DNA of 64,000 nt from Lawsonella sp012842085 (GCA_036749735.1 DAINXV010000003.1:62001-126000), one strand, 5' to 3'; counted from the stretch's first letter, positions 36,788-46,349 are shown. Made by a program: numbers and translations. The notes: generated from the sequence alone by a model not told the origin.

Positions 36788-38068
36788 TCATCGCCGTGGA
36801 ATTGGAGGGATCTTCCGGAATTTAGAGTCCCCCAGGAAAACAAAACCAATGACGCACAAAGCGACAGCGGAAGCCGCCAAAATATAACTAATCGAAATGG
36901 CATCGGCGAGTGGTCCAGACACTGCTGCCCCGAGCGGAAACACCGCTGCCGCGAAAGTACTGGAAATAGAGAGCATTCGACCAACCTGCCGTTGGTCCGT
37001 AACACGTTGAATCAAAGCAGTAGTAGGGGCACTCTCATAGGGCAAGAACAATCCCGCAGCAGCAAAGAGCAACACATACAGCCAATAGTGGGGCGCCCAC
37101 GCCATCGCCAGCACAAAAACACTCATAATGAGCATGGCAGCACCAATAGTGGTGGTTTCCCGTTTAAAGCCCGGCCACAGTCCCACGAAAAGGCCACCCA
37201 CGATAAGGGCAACACCGAAAATAGCTTCCATCACCGAAAGCCGCCACGGCTCGTCCCCAAACATTCGCACCATGTGCAGGTTGACGACAACCAACAACGG
37301 GGACGCAAAAAAGGCGCCCAATACGGAGTACGCCATGAAACGACCCAAAAACTCATGGCGCACCAAGTACCGAAAACCATCCTTCAGTTCGCTCCACTGG
37401 CCAGTCCGATCATCGGGATTAACATGATCCTGGCGCACCCGCACAAACGCGAGAAACAGCGAAATACCGATCACTGCCGTCACCAAATCAACCAGAAAGA
37501 TGTAGCCCAATGGGGACGACGCCATCAGCACTCCGGCAATCGCAGGAGCTAACACCGCCGTCACCGCCTGGAATGAACCGAAGAAGCCATTCACCCTTAC
37601 CAGCTGATCTTGCGGTACAAACTGGGGAATCATGGCGGAAACGGCAGGATTTTGGATCGCCCCGCCCGCCGAGCGCAACCCTAACACCAAGTAGATAAGG
37701 GGAAGCGACTCGTGGCCCGTTAAAAAAGCCACCATAATGCCAACCGTTGCGAGAGCCACCACCACATCTGCAGTTACCGCCAACATTCGCCGGTTGTAGC
37801 GATCCGCCCACACTCCTGCGATCGGCGACAAGATGAGGCGGGGAAGAAAACCGAAAATGACGGCCAACGCCACGGCGGTGCCGGATTTGGTGGTCAGCGT
37901 AATGTGCCAGACCATCGCATACTGGACTACCTCTGACCCCAACAAAGAAATGCCTTGGGAGACGATCAGCATCGTGGCCAAGAATTTCCAATTGGCGTAG
38001 CCCAATTGCGAAGAATCAGAACGCACGTGGTCGTTTGCCGGCCTGGGATGCCTTTGCGGTGCGTTCAT
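36788..38068 (-). CDS. MFS transporter
   Basis: 426 residues with about twelve hydrophobic segments. The motif between helices 2 and 3 (GVWADRYNRRMLAV) is the MFS signature A, and an acidic loop (about residue 215) divides the halves. It resembles proton-driven drug/macrolide efflux proteins of the MefA type (start LATMLIVSQGISLLGSEVVQYAMVWHI). The substrate is unknown. It stands alone between tRNA-Thr and tRNA-Tyr. Confidence 0.87.
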   Translation of the reverse strand: MNAPQRHPRPANDHVRSDSSQLGYANWKFLATMLIVSQGISLLGSEVVQYAMVWHITLTTKSGTAVALAVIFGFLPRLILSPIAGVWADRYNRRMLAVTADVVVALATVGIMVAFLTGHESLPLIYLVLGLRSAGGAIQNPAVSAMIPQFVPQDQLVRVNGFFGSFQAVTAVLAPAIAGVLMASSPLGYIFLVDLVTAVIGISLFLAFVRVRQDHVNPDDRTGQWSELKDGFRYLVRHEFLGRFMAYSVLGAFFASPLLVVVNLHMVRMFGDEPWRLSVMEAIFGVALIVGGLFVGLWPGFKRETTTIGAAMLIMSVFVLAMAWAPHYWLYVLLFAAAGLFLPYESAPTTALIQRVTDQRQVGRMLSISSTFAAAVFPLGAAVSGPLADAISISYILAASAVALCVIGFVFLGDSKFRKIPPIPRR

Positions 38069-38135
38069 AGCACCCTAATCTACCGAAAATTGCTGGTGAA
38101 ACTGCGCACTTGCACAAACTGGCCCAAATAGATTT

Positions 38136-38160
38136 CAACCCCCACTTGTGGCGGGGGTTG
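38136..38160 (-). terminator. Hairpin after tRNA-Tyr
   Basis: Arms CAACCCCC and GGGGGTTG with a 9-base centre, immediately after the tRNA 3' end on the minus strand. There is no clear T run, so it may work in processing or partial termination. Confidence 0.5.
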
Positions 38161-38165
38161 AAGAG

Positions 38166-38248
38166 TGCCAGATCAAGGATTCGAACCTTGGAAGGCGAAT
38201 GCCGGCGGATTTACAGTCCGCTCCCTTTGGCCGCTCGGGCAATCTGGC
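38166..38248 (-). tRNA. tRNA-Tyr (anticodon GTA)
   Basis: 83 bases, class II with a long variable arm. Acceptor GCCAGAT/ATCTGGC, anticodon loop CTGTAAA, T-loop TTCGAAT. It lies downstream of the prenyl synthase gene on the same strand. Confidence 0.95.
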
Positions 38249-38327
38249 AGGAATTATTAAGGTGTGCTCAAAGAACTTTAGCGACTTTCTAGTGCTGATA
38301 GCAAACCAGCAGCTCAGAAACGAGAAA

Positions 38328-39356
38328 CTAGCCAGCGCGAGCGACAGTGAATTCGATCAGGCTCTCAAAAGCAGCGCGTGCTGGGGACTCCACGAAAACA
38401 GAGATAGCTTCCAGTGCCATACCGCGATAATTGTGCACAACCTCGCGAGCTCTCCGCATACCCTCCGAATTCCGCAACAATGCGAGAGCTTCCTCCACCA
38501 GTGCTTCGTCCTCCACCGGACCAGTAAGGATTTCGCGGAGGCGCTCCCCCACCTCATCCTCTTGCTCCAGGGCGTACAGCACGGGCAAAGTAAAAACACC
38601 TTCACGCAGGTCCGTGCCGGGGGTTTTGCCGGACTGGTCCGAATCGGAGGCAATATCAATCATGTCGTCCACAATTTGGAAGGCCATGCCGATAGCGCGG
38701 GCAGCATCGTGCATTGCGTCCTGCTGGGTTTGATCGGCGCCAGCTTCACGCGCCCCAAAAAGTCCAGCGGTGGCAATAAGTGACGCGGTCTTGCCATCAA
38801 TCACACTCAAATAGGTCTCAACGCTGCCACGATCCCCCGCGTGAATAGTTTCCTCCATCTGGCCATTAACCAGTTCCAGGAAGGTTTGGGAAGTGATCCG
38901 CACTGCTTCAGCACCCAGATCAGCCATGAACATACTGGCGCAGGCGAACAGATAGTCCCCCGCCAAAATGGCGACCGAGTTGTCCCACCGCGAATTCGCG
39001 GATTCCGCCCCGCGGCGTTGCTCCGCCTCATCCATCACGTCATCGTGGTAGAGCGAGGCCAAGTGCACCATTTCGACGACGGTAGCCGCTTTGATGACAT
39101 TCTCGTGGAGCGGCTCAGCCAGCAGTTCAGGATTGTTCTGGGCCAGCACCACTTGGGCAGCCAGGAAAACAGTAAGCGGACGGAAGCGTTTACCCCCAGC
39201 TTGAGCTAGGTAGGAGGCAGTCACCGTAGGCAAGTCATGCCCACGTTTCAATCCTTCATACAACATGTCCTCGGTACGTTGAAGGCTCTCTTCGGTTCGC
39301 GCAGCAATAGCGGCGTCACCGATGTTGATCCCTGCGACCTGAGTCTCGTCTGCCAT
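38328..39356 (-). CDS. grcC: Polyprenyl diphosphate synthase (menaquinone side chain)
   Basis: 342 residues. The ATG at 39356 has GAAGGAAG eight bases upstream, so the 20 extra codons of the open frame are not used. It condenses isopentenyl units to the long prenyl chain that MenA attaches. Both Asp-rich motifs are present (YHDDVMDEA and VDDMIDIA), as are GGKRFRP and the FQIVDD region. It resembles GrcC1 (Rv0562), which lies close to menG and menD in M. tuberculosis. The symbol follows that synteny; chain length is unknown. Confidence 0.9.
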   Translation of the reverse strand: MADETQVAGINIGDAAIAARTEESLQRTEDMLYEGLKRGHDLPTVTASYLAQAGGKRFRPLTVFLAAQVVLAQNNPELLAEPLHENVIKAATVVEMVHLASLYHDDVMDEAEQRRGAESANSRWDNSVAILAGDYLFACASMFMADLGAEAVRITSQTFLELVNGQMEETIHAGDRGSVETYLSVIDGKTASLIATAGLFGAREAGADQTQQDAMHDAARAIGMAFQIVDDMIDIASDSDQSGKTPGTDLREGVFTLPVLYALEQEDEVGERLREILTGPVEDEALVEEALALLRNSEGMRRAREVVHNYRGMALEAISVFVESPARAAFESLIEFTVARAG

Positions 39357-39450
39357 CCGTTGAACTTCCTTCTCGTCAACTTCCTTCCCCACGGCGGGAA
39401 TTCGCTGATATTTCACTACCCTAGCCTAGTAGGTACCCCCTACCCGGGCG

Positions 39451-40146
39451 TTAATCTTGTGGCAGTTCCGCGTAATGCAGAGCCACGATCCCGCCAGTCT
39501 GGTTCACGTAATGTACGTTCTCCGACCAGCCTGCAGCTTTCAGCTCCTGCACCATTTGCTGCTGGTTGGGCCAGGCACGAATAGATTCTGCCAGATAAAC
39601 ATAGGCATCTGGGTTAGATGACACTTTGGACGCCACCCACGGCAACGCTTTCATCAAATATTCCATGTAAATAATGCGGAAAGGTTTCCAGGTGGGTGTC
39701 GAAAATTCACATAAGACCAGCCGGCCGCCTGGTTTTGTGACTCGTGCCATCTCTCGCAATGCAGCCCGAAAGTCAACAATATTGCGCAGCCCAAAGGAGA
39801 TGGTGACGGCATCAAAAGTATTGTCCTTGAACGGCAAAAACATGCCGTCTGCAGTTACTTTCGGGACATCCCGATCTTTGCCCGCAGCAAGCATCCCTTG
39901 CGAAAAGTCAGCCGCGACACACCACGCTCCAGACTTAGCCAATTCCACAGTGGACACTGCGGTACCAGCAGCCAAATCTAGAACCTTTTCACCCGGCTGC
40001 AGGCCGAGTAGTTTGCGGGTGTTGCGCCGCCACAGTTTGTCCTGCCCAAAGGAAAGAACAGTGTTGGTGACGTCGTAGCGTTTCGCCACACCATCAAACA
40101 TGTGGGCAACTTCGGCGGGTTTTTTCTCTAAGCTAGCTCGTGACAC
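39451..40146 (-). CDS. menG: Demethylmenaquinone methyltransferase
   Basis: 231 residues from the GTG at 40146; the long upstream open frame is a shadow of the neighbouring gene. It methylates demethylmenaquinone using S-adenosylmethionine, the last step of the pathway. VLDLAAGTAVSTVELAKSG is the SAM motif I, and the UbiE signatures YDVTNTVLSFGQDKLWRR and RMARVTKPGGRLV-like (EMARVTKPGGRLVLCEFS) are clear. It starts 6 bp after the preceding stop. Confidence 0.94.
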   Translation of the reverse strand: MSRASLEKKPAEVAHMFDGVAKRYDVTNTVLSFGQDKLWRRNTRKLLGLQPGEKVLDLAAGTAVSTVELAKSGAWCVAADFSQGMLAAGKDRDVPKVTADGMFLPFKDNTFDAVTISFGLRNIVDFRAALREMARVTKPGGRLVLCEFSTPTWKPFRIIYMEYLMKALPWVASKVSSNPDAYVYLAESIRAWPNQQQMVQELKAAGWSENVHYVNQTGGIVALHYAELPQD

Positions 40147-40151
40147 AAGAG

Positions 40152-40859
40152 TTAGGGTACCTGTTTTGTGGGTGGAGCAGTACTTGCGCGCAAGCTCAAA
40201 ATTGTCGGACGGGTGTTGATGTGGATGCCGGCGATGCTGCCACGCCAGTGGGTGCGCCGAATTCTGCCGCCTGCTTTCAGCCGGTATCTGCCCAAGACGG
40301 CAAAGGCCAACACACACCACGGCAGCACGCAGGCCAGCACGGAAAGCGCCGGGATAAAGGACAGGAGCCAACTGCGCCCCGAGATACGGGCGAAGTTCGG
40401 GTTGGTGTAGTCGTAGTCGATCCGCACCTGTTGTCCGGTGTGCACACCAGTGGGATAAAACACACCCCGGTCGGGGCTAATGACTTTGCCGGTGCGATCC
40501 GTAAAACTCACATAGGCATTGGTGCGCTCCACGGACTCGACGCGCGCGTAAGTGGTGGCGTAGTGGCGGTCAATGTGCAGGTCGCTCATGAAACAGCCGA
40601 CCACCATAAACACAGCGACAATAATCGTCATAGCGCCGATCGCCAGAATACCAATCTGTCCGTATCGCAAGGCTTTTCGGTAGCGCAGCCGCCATTGGGC
40701 GCGGGTGAAGTCATCCAGTTCAGCAGCGAGGGAGCGGGGCCGGAAAGCTTGCGCAACATCCTGCACGGCGCTAGTAAACCAGCGGCGGCGGGCCTGCCGT
40801 TTGGTGCGGCGCCGCAGCCGCTTAATTGTGGCGGGGCTAAGACCGCGCGGTCTGGACAT
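40152..40859 (-). CDS. Membrane protein of the menaquinone cluster (Rv0556-like)
   Basis: 235 residues. I chose the ATG at 40859 because GAGGAAGGGG lies 5 bases before it; a GTG at 40865 overlaps the menD stop. A very basic N-terminus (residues 10-30, RRRTKRQARRR) is followed by a transmembrane helix (about 72-92), an extracytoplasmic domain with DUF3592-like character (YARVESVERTNAYVSFTD, VHTGQQVRIDYDYTNP), and a second membrane region near residues 165-190. The same position between menD and menG is held by Rv0556 in M. tuberculosis. The function is unknown. Confidence 0.75.
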   Translation of the reverse strand: MSRPRGLSPATIKRLRRRTKRQARRRWFTSAVQDVAQAFRPRSLAAELDDFTRAQWRLRYRKALRYGQIGILAIGAMTIIVAVFMVVGCFMSDLHIDRHYATTYARVESVERTNAYVSFTDRTGKVISPDRGVFYPTGVHTGQQVRIDYDYTNPNFARISGRSWLLSFIPALSVLACVLPWCVLAFAVLGRYRLKAGGRIRRTHWRGSIAGIHINTRPTILSLRASTAPPTKQVP

Positions 40860-40861
40860 CG

Positions 40862-42571
40862 TCACCCCTTCTCTTCCTCTGCCGGAGAAGGCACTTGGGC
40901 AAGCGCGTGGTTCAACGCGTGGCGGTCGGTTCGGCTGGTAACCACTTCCAGAATGCGCACTCCTGGGTTCGGCGTGCTGCCCGGCGCAGTGTTCGTTACA
41001 GCTTCCAATTCAGCTGCTAGCTCCGACAAGCTGCACTGCTGGTAGCCGACGCCCAGGGCACTAGCCAGCTCGGCGAGGCTAAGTTGATGCGGGGTACCAA
41101 AAATGCGTTCGAAGTCTGCTTCGTAGTGGGACTCCCCCTGCTCCAGGGTGGCGAAAATTCCGCCCCCTTGGTCGTTCGCCACCACGATGGTGAGGTTGCG
41201 CGGCTGCTGTTCCAAAACGGGGGTGAGCAGCGAGCCCATGTCGTGTACTGCCGCAAGATCACCGAGGAGGGCGATGACGGGCTGGGGATGCCGGAGTGCG
41301 ATCCCAGTGGCGGTGGCAATATTGCCGTCAATGCCGGAGGCGCCACGGTTGACGACACACTGCGGCCCCGCCTCGGGGTGGGTGACGGCCAAGTCTCGCA
41401 CCGGATTAGAGGAGCCCAGGAAACCCCGGATGTGTGGGTTGTCGCAAAGGACGTCACCCACTACTGCGGCCACTTGCAGACCGGAGGGCTGGGGTGCGGT
41501 GGAGAGTTTCTTCAATACGTTTTCGCAATGGTGGGTGGCTGCCAGGTGGGCGGCGGCGCACTCGTCGAGCCAGTCGGCGGGGGTTTGCCCCACAGTGCTG
41601 ATGGTGCTGGCTACGGTGTGCGCATTGCCGGAAACATCGGCCCAGTCTGTGAGGGCGTACTCGGGCGCTAACACAATCTGGGGCAGGTCGGGTTGTGCAA
41701 GCAGCGCAGTTACCGACCGGTGCAAAGTGGGTTTGCCCACCACAACTACTTGTTCGGGGGACAGCAGAGGCAATGCGAGGGGATTAATTATCATGCCGGA
41801 GGTGTCTCCCCCGGGTTCGCAAAGGGTGGGGATGCCGGCAAGTTCGGGTGCTTCCCAGGAGCCTTGGCCAGCAACTACTAGAGTGCGACGGGTGAGGTCG
41901 ATGACGGGTGCCGGGTTGTGGGCAGTCCAGGGGGCGTTATCGGGGCGTCCCTGCCAGGCGTCGGGAAGCTGCAGGTCGGCACTTTCACCCGCGTCTGCGG
42001 GGCTCACCAAAGGGGTACGGAAGGGGGCATCAATATGAATGGGGCCGCGGGCTTGGCGGCTGCGGAGCAGGGTGCGGCACAGCGCGGAACGCCAGTGTGC
42101 ATTGAGGGCTGGGGCTTGGCCTGCTAGCTCTGCGGTGCTGTGCGGGGCGGGCGGAAGAATCAGTTCGTCCACTACGTCGTGGGCGAAAATTCCCTGCTGG
42201 TTAATGGTTTGCTGGGCACCCACACCCTGCATTTCGGGTGGCCTGTTGGCGGTGAGGAACACCACTTGCCGGTGGTTGTAGCGGGCTTCTACTGCCGCCG
42301 GGTGCAGGTTGGCTACCGCAGACCCGGAGGTGCAGACTACTGCCACTGGACGGTCCGTCTCCCCCGCTAGTCCCAGCGCCAAAAAACCGGCGCTCCGCTC
42401 ATCAATCCGCACATGCAGGGTAAGGCGGCCTGCCGCTTCTGCTTGTTTGAGGGCGTAGGCCAGCGCAGAGGAGCGCGATCCAGGGCAGAGCACCGCGTCG
42501 CGCATGCCGTTTCGGATCAGTTCATCAATGATGACGCGCGCATAGATACCAGATGGAGTGGGGCTACTCAT
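40862..42571 (-). CDS. menD: SEPHCHC synthase (MenD)
   Basis: 569-residue thiamine-diphosphate enzyme that joins 2-oxoglutarate to isochorismate, the first committed step of menaquinone synthesis. LCPGSRSSALAYAL and RIDERSAGFLALGLA (with the conserved Glu), TSGSAVANLHPAAVEA and the C-terminal GDLAAVHDMGSLL segment of the ThDP/Mg site are present. It overlaps the CapF-like gene by 4 bp and the next gene's ribosome-binding region, forming a tight operon. Confidence 0.95.
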   Translation of the reverse strand: MSSPTPSGIYARVIIDELIRNGMRDAVLCPGSRSSALAYALKQAEAAGRLTLHVRIDERSAGFLALGLAGETDRPVAVVCTSGSAVANLHPAAVEARYNHRQVVFLTANRPPEMQGVGAQQTINQQGIFAHDVVDELILPPAPHSTAELAGQAPALNAHWRSALCRTLLRSRQARGPIHIDAPFRTPLVSPADAGESADLQLPDAWQGRPDNAPWTAHNPAPVIDLTRRTLVVAGQGSWEAPELAGIPTLCEPGGDTSGMIINPLALPLLSPEQVVVVGKPTLHRSVTALLAQPDLPQIVLAPEYALTDWADVSGNAHTVASTISTVGQTPADWLDECAAAHLAATHHCENVLKKLSTAPQPSGLQVAAVVGDVLCDNPHIRGFLGSSNPVRDLAVTHPEAGPQCVVNRGASGIDGNIATATGIALRHPQPVIALLGDLAAVHDMGSLLTPVLEQQPRNLTIVVANDQGGGIFATLEQGESHYEADFERIFGTPHQLSLAELASALGVGYQQCSLSELAAELEAVTNTAPGSTPNPGVRILEVVTSRTDRHALNHALAQVPSPAEEEKG

Positions 42572-43863
42572 ACTTCGCTAATCCACTCCCCTACAAGGCA
42601 GCTGGCAGCGTCCCCCACTAGGCTTTCCGCAAGTTCACTGTGGGGGTTGACGGTGACGTCGTATCCGTGCGGAAGATCAATAAATGGCAGTCCAGTGCCC
42701 TCTTCCATATCTATCTCTGCCGTGGTCTTATAGCTTTTTTCACCAATTTTTATGGTGGCGGATCCAGACAGCACCACTAGCCGGTGCAGCCCACCCAAAC
42801 TACTGGTGAAGGTGAGTGGCTTGTCTTTGGTGGCGAGCCGAATGCGGCTGGAGACGGTGGGAAGCCGGTAGGTGATGACATCGGTTCCCAAAGTGTTGAG
42901 CTCGGCACCATCGTCATCTTGGGCTATTTGGGATGCGCGCAAAGTGGAGTACAGCTCGAAAAGGAGACCGTACTGGTCGGGGCTAATGCGCGCGGGGAGG
43001 CGACCGTCCTTAATAATGCCGGCAGCTTCATTCATGAGGATGGCGAATTCTGCCGTGGATTCTTTATGGCTTTCGGCGGTGGGGAGCGCAAAATCGGGCA
43101 TGGGCTGGAGCAGCACCCGGGCGACTTCTTGCGCATACATGATGGTCATGGGTCGGTTTTGGCTCACCCGGGGGCTTTTACCCGCAGCTATGGCTCGCGC
43201 CAGCTGCGAAATGAGGGAGGACTTGTGGGTGGGGCAGCCTTCCCCAAAAATGTTCGGGAATTGTAGTTCCACAAACCGGGTGGTGTAGTCGGAGGTGGCT
43301 TCTTCGAGCAGCACACTGGTCTCCGCTAACGCTTGTCCCACGGGGGTGCTGTTGCCGGCATTAATGGAGGTGGCGAGCACTAGGTGATCGGGGGCGGTGG
43401 GCAGCTGTTCCAGGATGTTGATGAGCGCTTCAGTGTTGTCGCGGATCTGTTGGGCGAGTTCTTCATCGCTGGGCATGGTGCCATTGGTGGGATTCCACAG
43501 CCGTGTGTCAGCAAGGTAGACGACGTGGCTGAGGGTGCTTTTCTCGCTTTCGCGGGCTTTCATCATCGCTTCGATGACACGTTGCCGCTGTTGGCCTTCG
43601 GCAGATAGTGCCCCCTCGGGCTCATCTTCTGTGTCTTCCTCGGCGGTGCCGTCTGCGGATGGGTCGGTGCTTGTTTCTGCGGGTGTTTCTGCGGGTGTGT
43701 CTGCCAGCTCGTCATCAAATACGAGTTCCACATCTTCTTCAGACGGCATGGCAGCTAAATAGTCTTGCGGATCAGCCATCTTAACAGTGATGCCTTCCAG
43801 CTCTGCACGCTGTTTAATGTGCCAGCTGAGAAAGCTGCGATCACCGAGTACGAGGTGTGCCAT
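42568..43863 (-). CDS. CapF-like SDR-cupin protein with lost active-site residues
   Basis: 431 residues, ATG at 43863 after GGGAAAGG. The layout follows CapF/WbjC, which reduces a UDP-keto sugar in FucNAc synthesis: an extended-SDR half (VVYLADTRLW, PNIFGEGC at 203-210, RPMTIMYAQEVARVLL) and a C-terminal cupin half (HRLVVLSGSATIKIG, FIDLPHGYDV). The catalytic YxxxK is gone: NPYGxSK reads TPVGQAL, Val175 and Leu179. The N-terminal GxxGxxG reads GDRSFLS, and the cupin His cluster is missing. An acidic Thr/Ala/Glu linker (about 55-90) is inserted. I infer a non-enzymatic or very different role. It overlaps menD by 4 bp. Confidence 0.6.
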   Translation of the reverse strand: MAHLVLGDRSFLSWHIKQRAELEGITVKMADPQDYLAAMPSEEDVELVFDDELADTPAETPAETSTDPSADGTAEEDTEDEPEGALSAEGQQRQRVIEAMMKARESEKSTLSHVVYLADTRLWNPTNGTMPSDEELAQQIRDNTEALINILEQLPTAPDHLVLATSINAGNSTPVGQALAETSVLLEEATSDYTTRFVELQFPNIFGEGCPTHKSSLISQLARAIAAGKSPRVSQNRPMTIMYAQEVARVLLQPMPDFALPTAESHKESTAEFAILMNEAAGIIKDGRLPARISPDQYGLLFELYSTLRASQIAQDDDGAELNTLGTDVITYRLPTVSSRIRLATKDKPLTFTSSLGGLHRLVVLSGSATIKIGEKSYKTTAEIDMEEGTGLPFIDLPHGYDVTVNPHSELAESLVGDAASCLVGEWISEV

Positions 43864-44030
43864 CGACCTTTCCCTCACGTTCAGTACCGAAGATCTTTCG
43901 CCTATTAGCCTACAGTTCCTACCTTGCTCTGGCAGTTTTTAGCTGGCACCAGTGGGATAGCCTTGTTGCCTCGCTACCCCGACAACCTAGCTACACCACA
44001 AGGGGGATACCCGAGCATCCCGTTATCTCC

Positions 44031-45098
44031 CTACTTGCGGGGGTTGCTGGAGCGGCGGTGGGTGGGCGCTGTTATGTTGACGGGTCGCTTGTGGCCTGGG
44101 ACTTTGGGGATCGGCCACGCCGCAAAAATGATTGCCGGTAGCGCCACCACAAAAATGGACCACCCGGGCGCCTCCACTCCCCCCATCACCCACGCTAAAC
44201 ATACACAGGAAAGCTGCACGCAGGTCACGATAATGGTGGCCGCAAAGTGGGATCCAAAATAGCGTTGAAGCTGCTGATAGTTGTGTTCCCGGTGCATGCT
44301 CAGCGGCCCTAAGTGGTGGAAGATGCGGTAGGCGCCAGTGAAGATAACGTCCAGCCAGTAGGCCAGGAAAGGTGCCACCACTGCCACTAAGGAGACTCCC
44401 TCCACCCACAAAATCAGCCCCATCATGATGGTCAGTGCACCCGCAACATAGGCTCCTGCTTCTCCCAAAAATAGGCGTGCGCGCGGCATGTTCCAGGGAG
44501 CGAAACCGAGGAAGGCAGCAGCCACGGTGGGCGCCAAGATATTGATGGGGTCCGTAATGTTTCCGGGGTGGAGGAGCCAAAACCAGCCACACACCACCAA
44601 CATGTGTGCGACGGTGATGCCGTTAATGCCATCCATATAGTTGACGGCGTTCGTCACCCACACCGTCAGCGGCACCAAGACAATCATCACGATGACCAGG
44701 TATGCGGTGGAGTGGAAGGGCCGGAATTCTCGGATCACTTGCATGGCGAAAAGCGCAATCCAGATTCCTCCCAAAGCCAGGAAAAGAATACCTTTCTGAG
44801 TGTTGAGTCCGTAGATGTCGTCAAAGATGCCAACCATCGAAAACCACACAATGATGAGGGACACACCCAGGAAGAAGAAGGGGATGCGTTCGATTCCCTG
44901 CGAGATCAGCATGAAAACGTGGGCGAGCAGACCGATAAGAATGGCGATGGCAACCCCGATGCCACCACCACGTACGGTGGGGACACTGTGGGCACGGCGT
45001 TTGCCGGGCATATCAACCAGGCCTTGTCCACCCAGGAAAGGCAGCAAAATAAGTGGTGCTAACAGGGAAAGCACAAGGGCTACAACTGGCGCCAACAT
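44031..45098 (-). CDS. MraY/WecA/WbpL-family polyprenyl-phosphate sugar-1-phosphate transferase
   Basis: 355 residues with about ten membrane helices; GAGGAGG lies before the ATG. Enzymes of this family move a sugar phosphate from a UDP-sugar to undecaprenyl phosphate, starting glycan assembly. The DD pair (IFDDIYG, 93-94) and NAVNYMDGINGI (Asp156) are intact, and MHREHN resembles the last His motif. The usual FxGDxGS reads FLGEAGAY, so the Asp that helps hold magnesium is Glu213. Its closest shape is WbpL, whose partner pathway includes CapF-like enzymes, and a CapF-like gene follows directly. Activity is uncertain. Confidence 0.78.
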   Translation of the reverse strand: MLAPVVALVLSLLAPLILLPFLGGQGLVDMPGKRRAHSVPTVRGGGIGVAIAILIGLLAHVFMLISQGIERIPFFFLGVSLIIVWFSMVGIFDDIYGLNTQKGILFLALGGIWIALFAMQVIREFRPFHSTAYLVIVMIVLVPLTVWVTNAVNYMDGINGITVAHMLVVCGWFWLLHPGNITDPINILAPTVAAAFLGFAPWNMPRARLFLGEAGAYVAGALTIMMGLILWVEGVSLVAVVAPFLAYWLDVIFTGAYRIFHHLGPLSMHREHNYQQLQRYFGSHFAATIIVTCVQLSCVCLAWVMGGVEAPGWSIFVVALPAIIFAAWPIPKVPGHKRPVNITAPTHRRSSNPRK

Positions 45099-45215
45099 CC
45101 GCTTTTCCTCCTCATAGCACCGCTCGTCTCATGAACCGGTAGACATAGCTAAGTCTAGTTACTGGGCGGCCTCGCAACCGGAAAACCCTGCAGATTGTGT
45201 AGCGGTGTTGCTAGC

Positions 45216-46259
45216 TCAGGCTTCGGATAGATAGCGGTAGCAGCGGCGAAGGCGCTCCAGCCACCATGTTTTGCGCCTGTCCGGGGCGCTTAGGTCTTGC
45301 AATGCGGCTGGGTTGGGAACAGCTAGTTGATTATCCAGAAAACCGTCTTTTACCTGGTGGGATTCGGCAAGATCGCGCTTAAAAAAGTTGCCAGTTCCGA
45401 GTCCACATGCGGGTATTTCGGTGGGGAGTGCTGCTGCCGCCGCGATCCCGGAGTTCATGCCGACAGCAGAGTCGAGGGCAGAGGAGACCGTCACCCGCTG
45501 TGGAATATGTTGAGCCAGGGCAAGCAGTTGGCGGGGTCCACCCAGTGGGGGTGCTTTCACAACCACGCGATCCACCGCTTCGGCGCAGATAACATCTAGT
45601 GGATCTGCCGCCCGGCGAATTGATTCATCGGCAGCGATGTGGATCTCCGGGTCGAGGGCAGTGCGCACCGCTTTCAGCTCCGGCACCGTCGCACAGGGCT
45701 GTTCGGCGTATTCAAAATTGTCTGTTCCCCCAGCTGCCTCAACAATGGCGGGGATAGCGGTGAGGGCGGTGTCTACCGACCACCCCATATTGGCGTCCAC
45801 ACGGATGAGTGCCTGGGGTGCCAGCTGGTGGACGAGAGCTGCCCGCGCAATATCATCCGCAATGGTTTGTCCTGCTTCTGCCACTTTCACTTTAAAGGTG
45901 GTGACGGTACCGAAGCTGGTAATGAGGTCCGCAATGACCTGCTCTTCGCGGGTGGCATCTAGGGCAGGAATGGTGCCGTTGATGGGTACCTGCTCACGCT
46001 GTGCAGGTGGCGGCCCCTGCCAGGCCATTTCGAGGGCGTTGCGCAACCAGAAACTTGCTTCCAGGTCGTCGTATTCCGGAAAGGCGGCGAATTCTCCCCA
46101 TCCGGCGGGTCCTTCAACGAGCAGCATTTCGCGGGTGGTGATGCCGCGGAATTTCACCCGCATGGGAATGCTCACCACGTGGGCGTGCGCCAGGAGCTCC
46201 TCCACCGGAGGAAGGATGGGGAGGGCAGCGGGGTGGCGAGGCGGCTGGGAAGTGCTCAT
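45216..46259 (-). CDS. menC: o-Succinylbenzoate synthase
   Basis: 347 residues of the enolase superfamily, dehydrating SHCHC to o-succinylbenzoate. I chose the ATG at 46259; the longer frame runs across the divergent menB. The N-terminal capping domain is followed by the barrel with KVKVAE (KxK catalytic Lys), IRVDANMGW (metal Asp), YAEQPC (metal Glu), IAADES (metal Asp) and VVKAPPLGG (second catalytic Lys). It is divergent from menB, with 90 bp between them that must hold both promoters. Confidence 0.93.
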   Translation of the reverse strand: MSTSQPPRHPAALPILPPVEELLAHAHVVSIPMRVKFRGITTREMLLVEGPAGWGEFAAFPEYDDLEASFWLRNALEMAWQGPPPAQREQVPINGTIPALDATREEQVIADLITSFGTVTTFKVKVAEAGQTIADDIARAALVHQLAPQALIRVDANMGWSVDTALTAIPAIVEAAGGTDNFEYAEQPCATVPELKAVRTALDPEIHIAADESIRRAADPLDVICAEAVDRVVVKAPPLGGPRQLLALAQHIPQRVTVSSALDSAVGMNSGIAAAAALPTEIPACGLGTGNFFKRDLAESHQVKDGFLDNQLAVPNPAALQDLSAPDRRKTWWLERLRRCYRYLSEA

Positions 46260-46349
46260 GCCTCTACGGTAGCGGGTTTGCCGGGTTTTCACGGAGCCAC
46301 CATGGATACTGTCTCCTCTAGTAGGCCGCCCCTCCAGTAAGCTGAAGCC

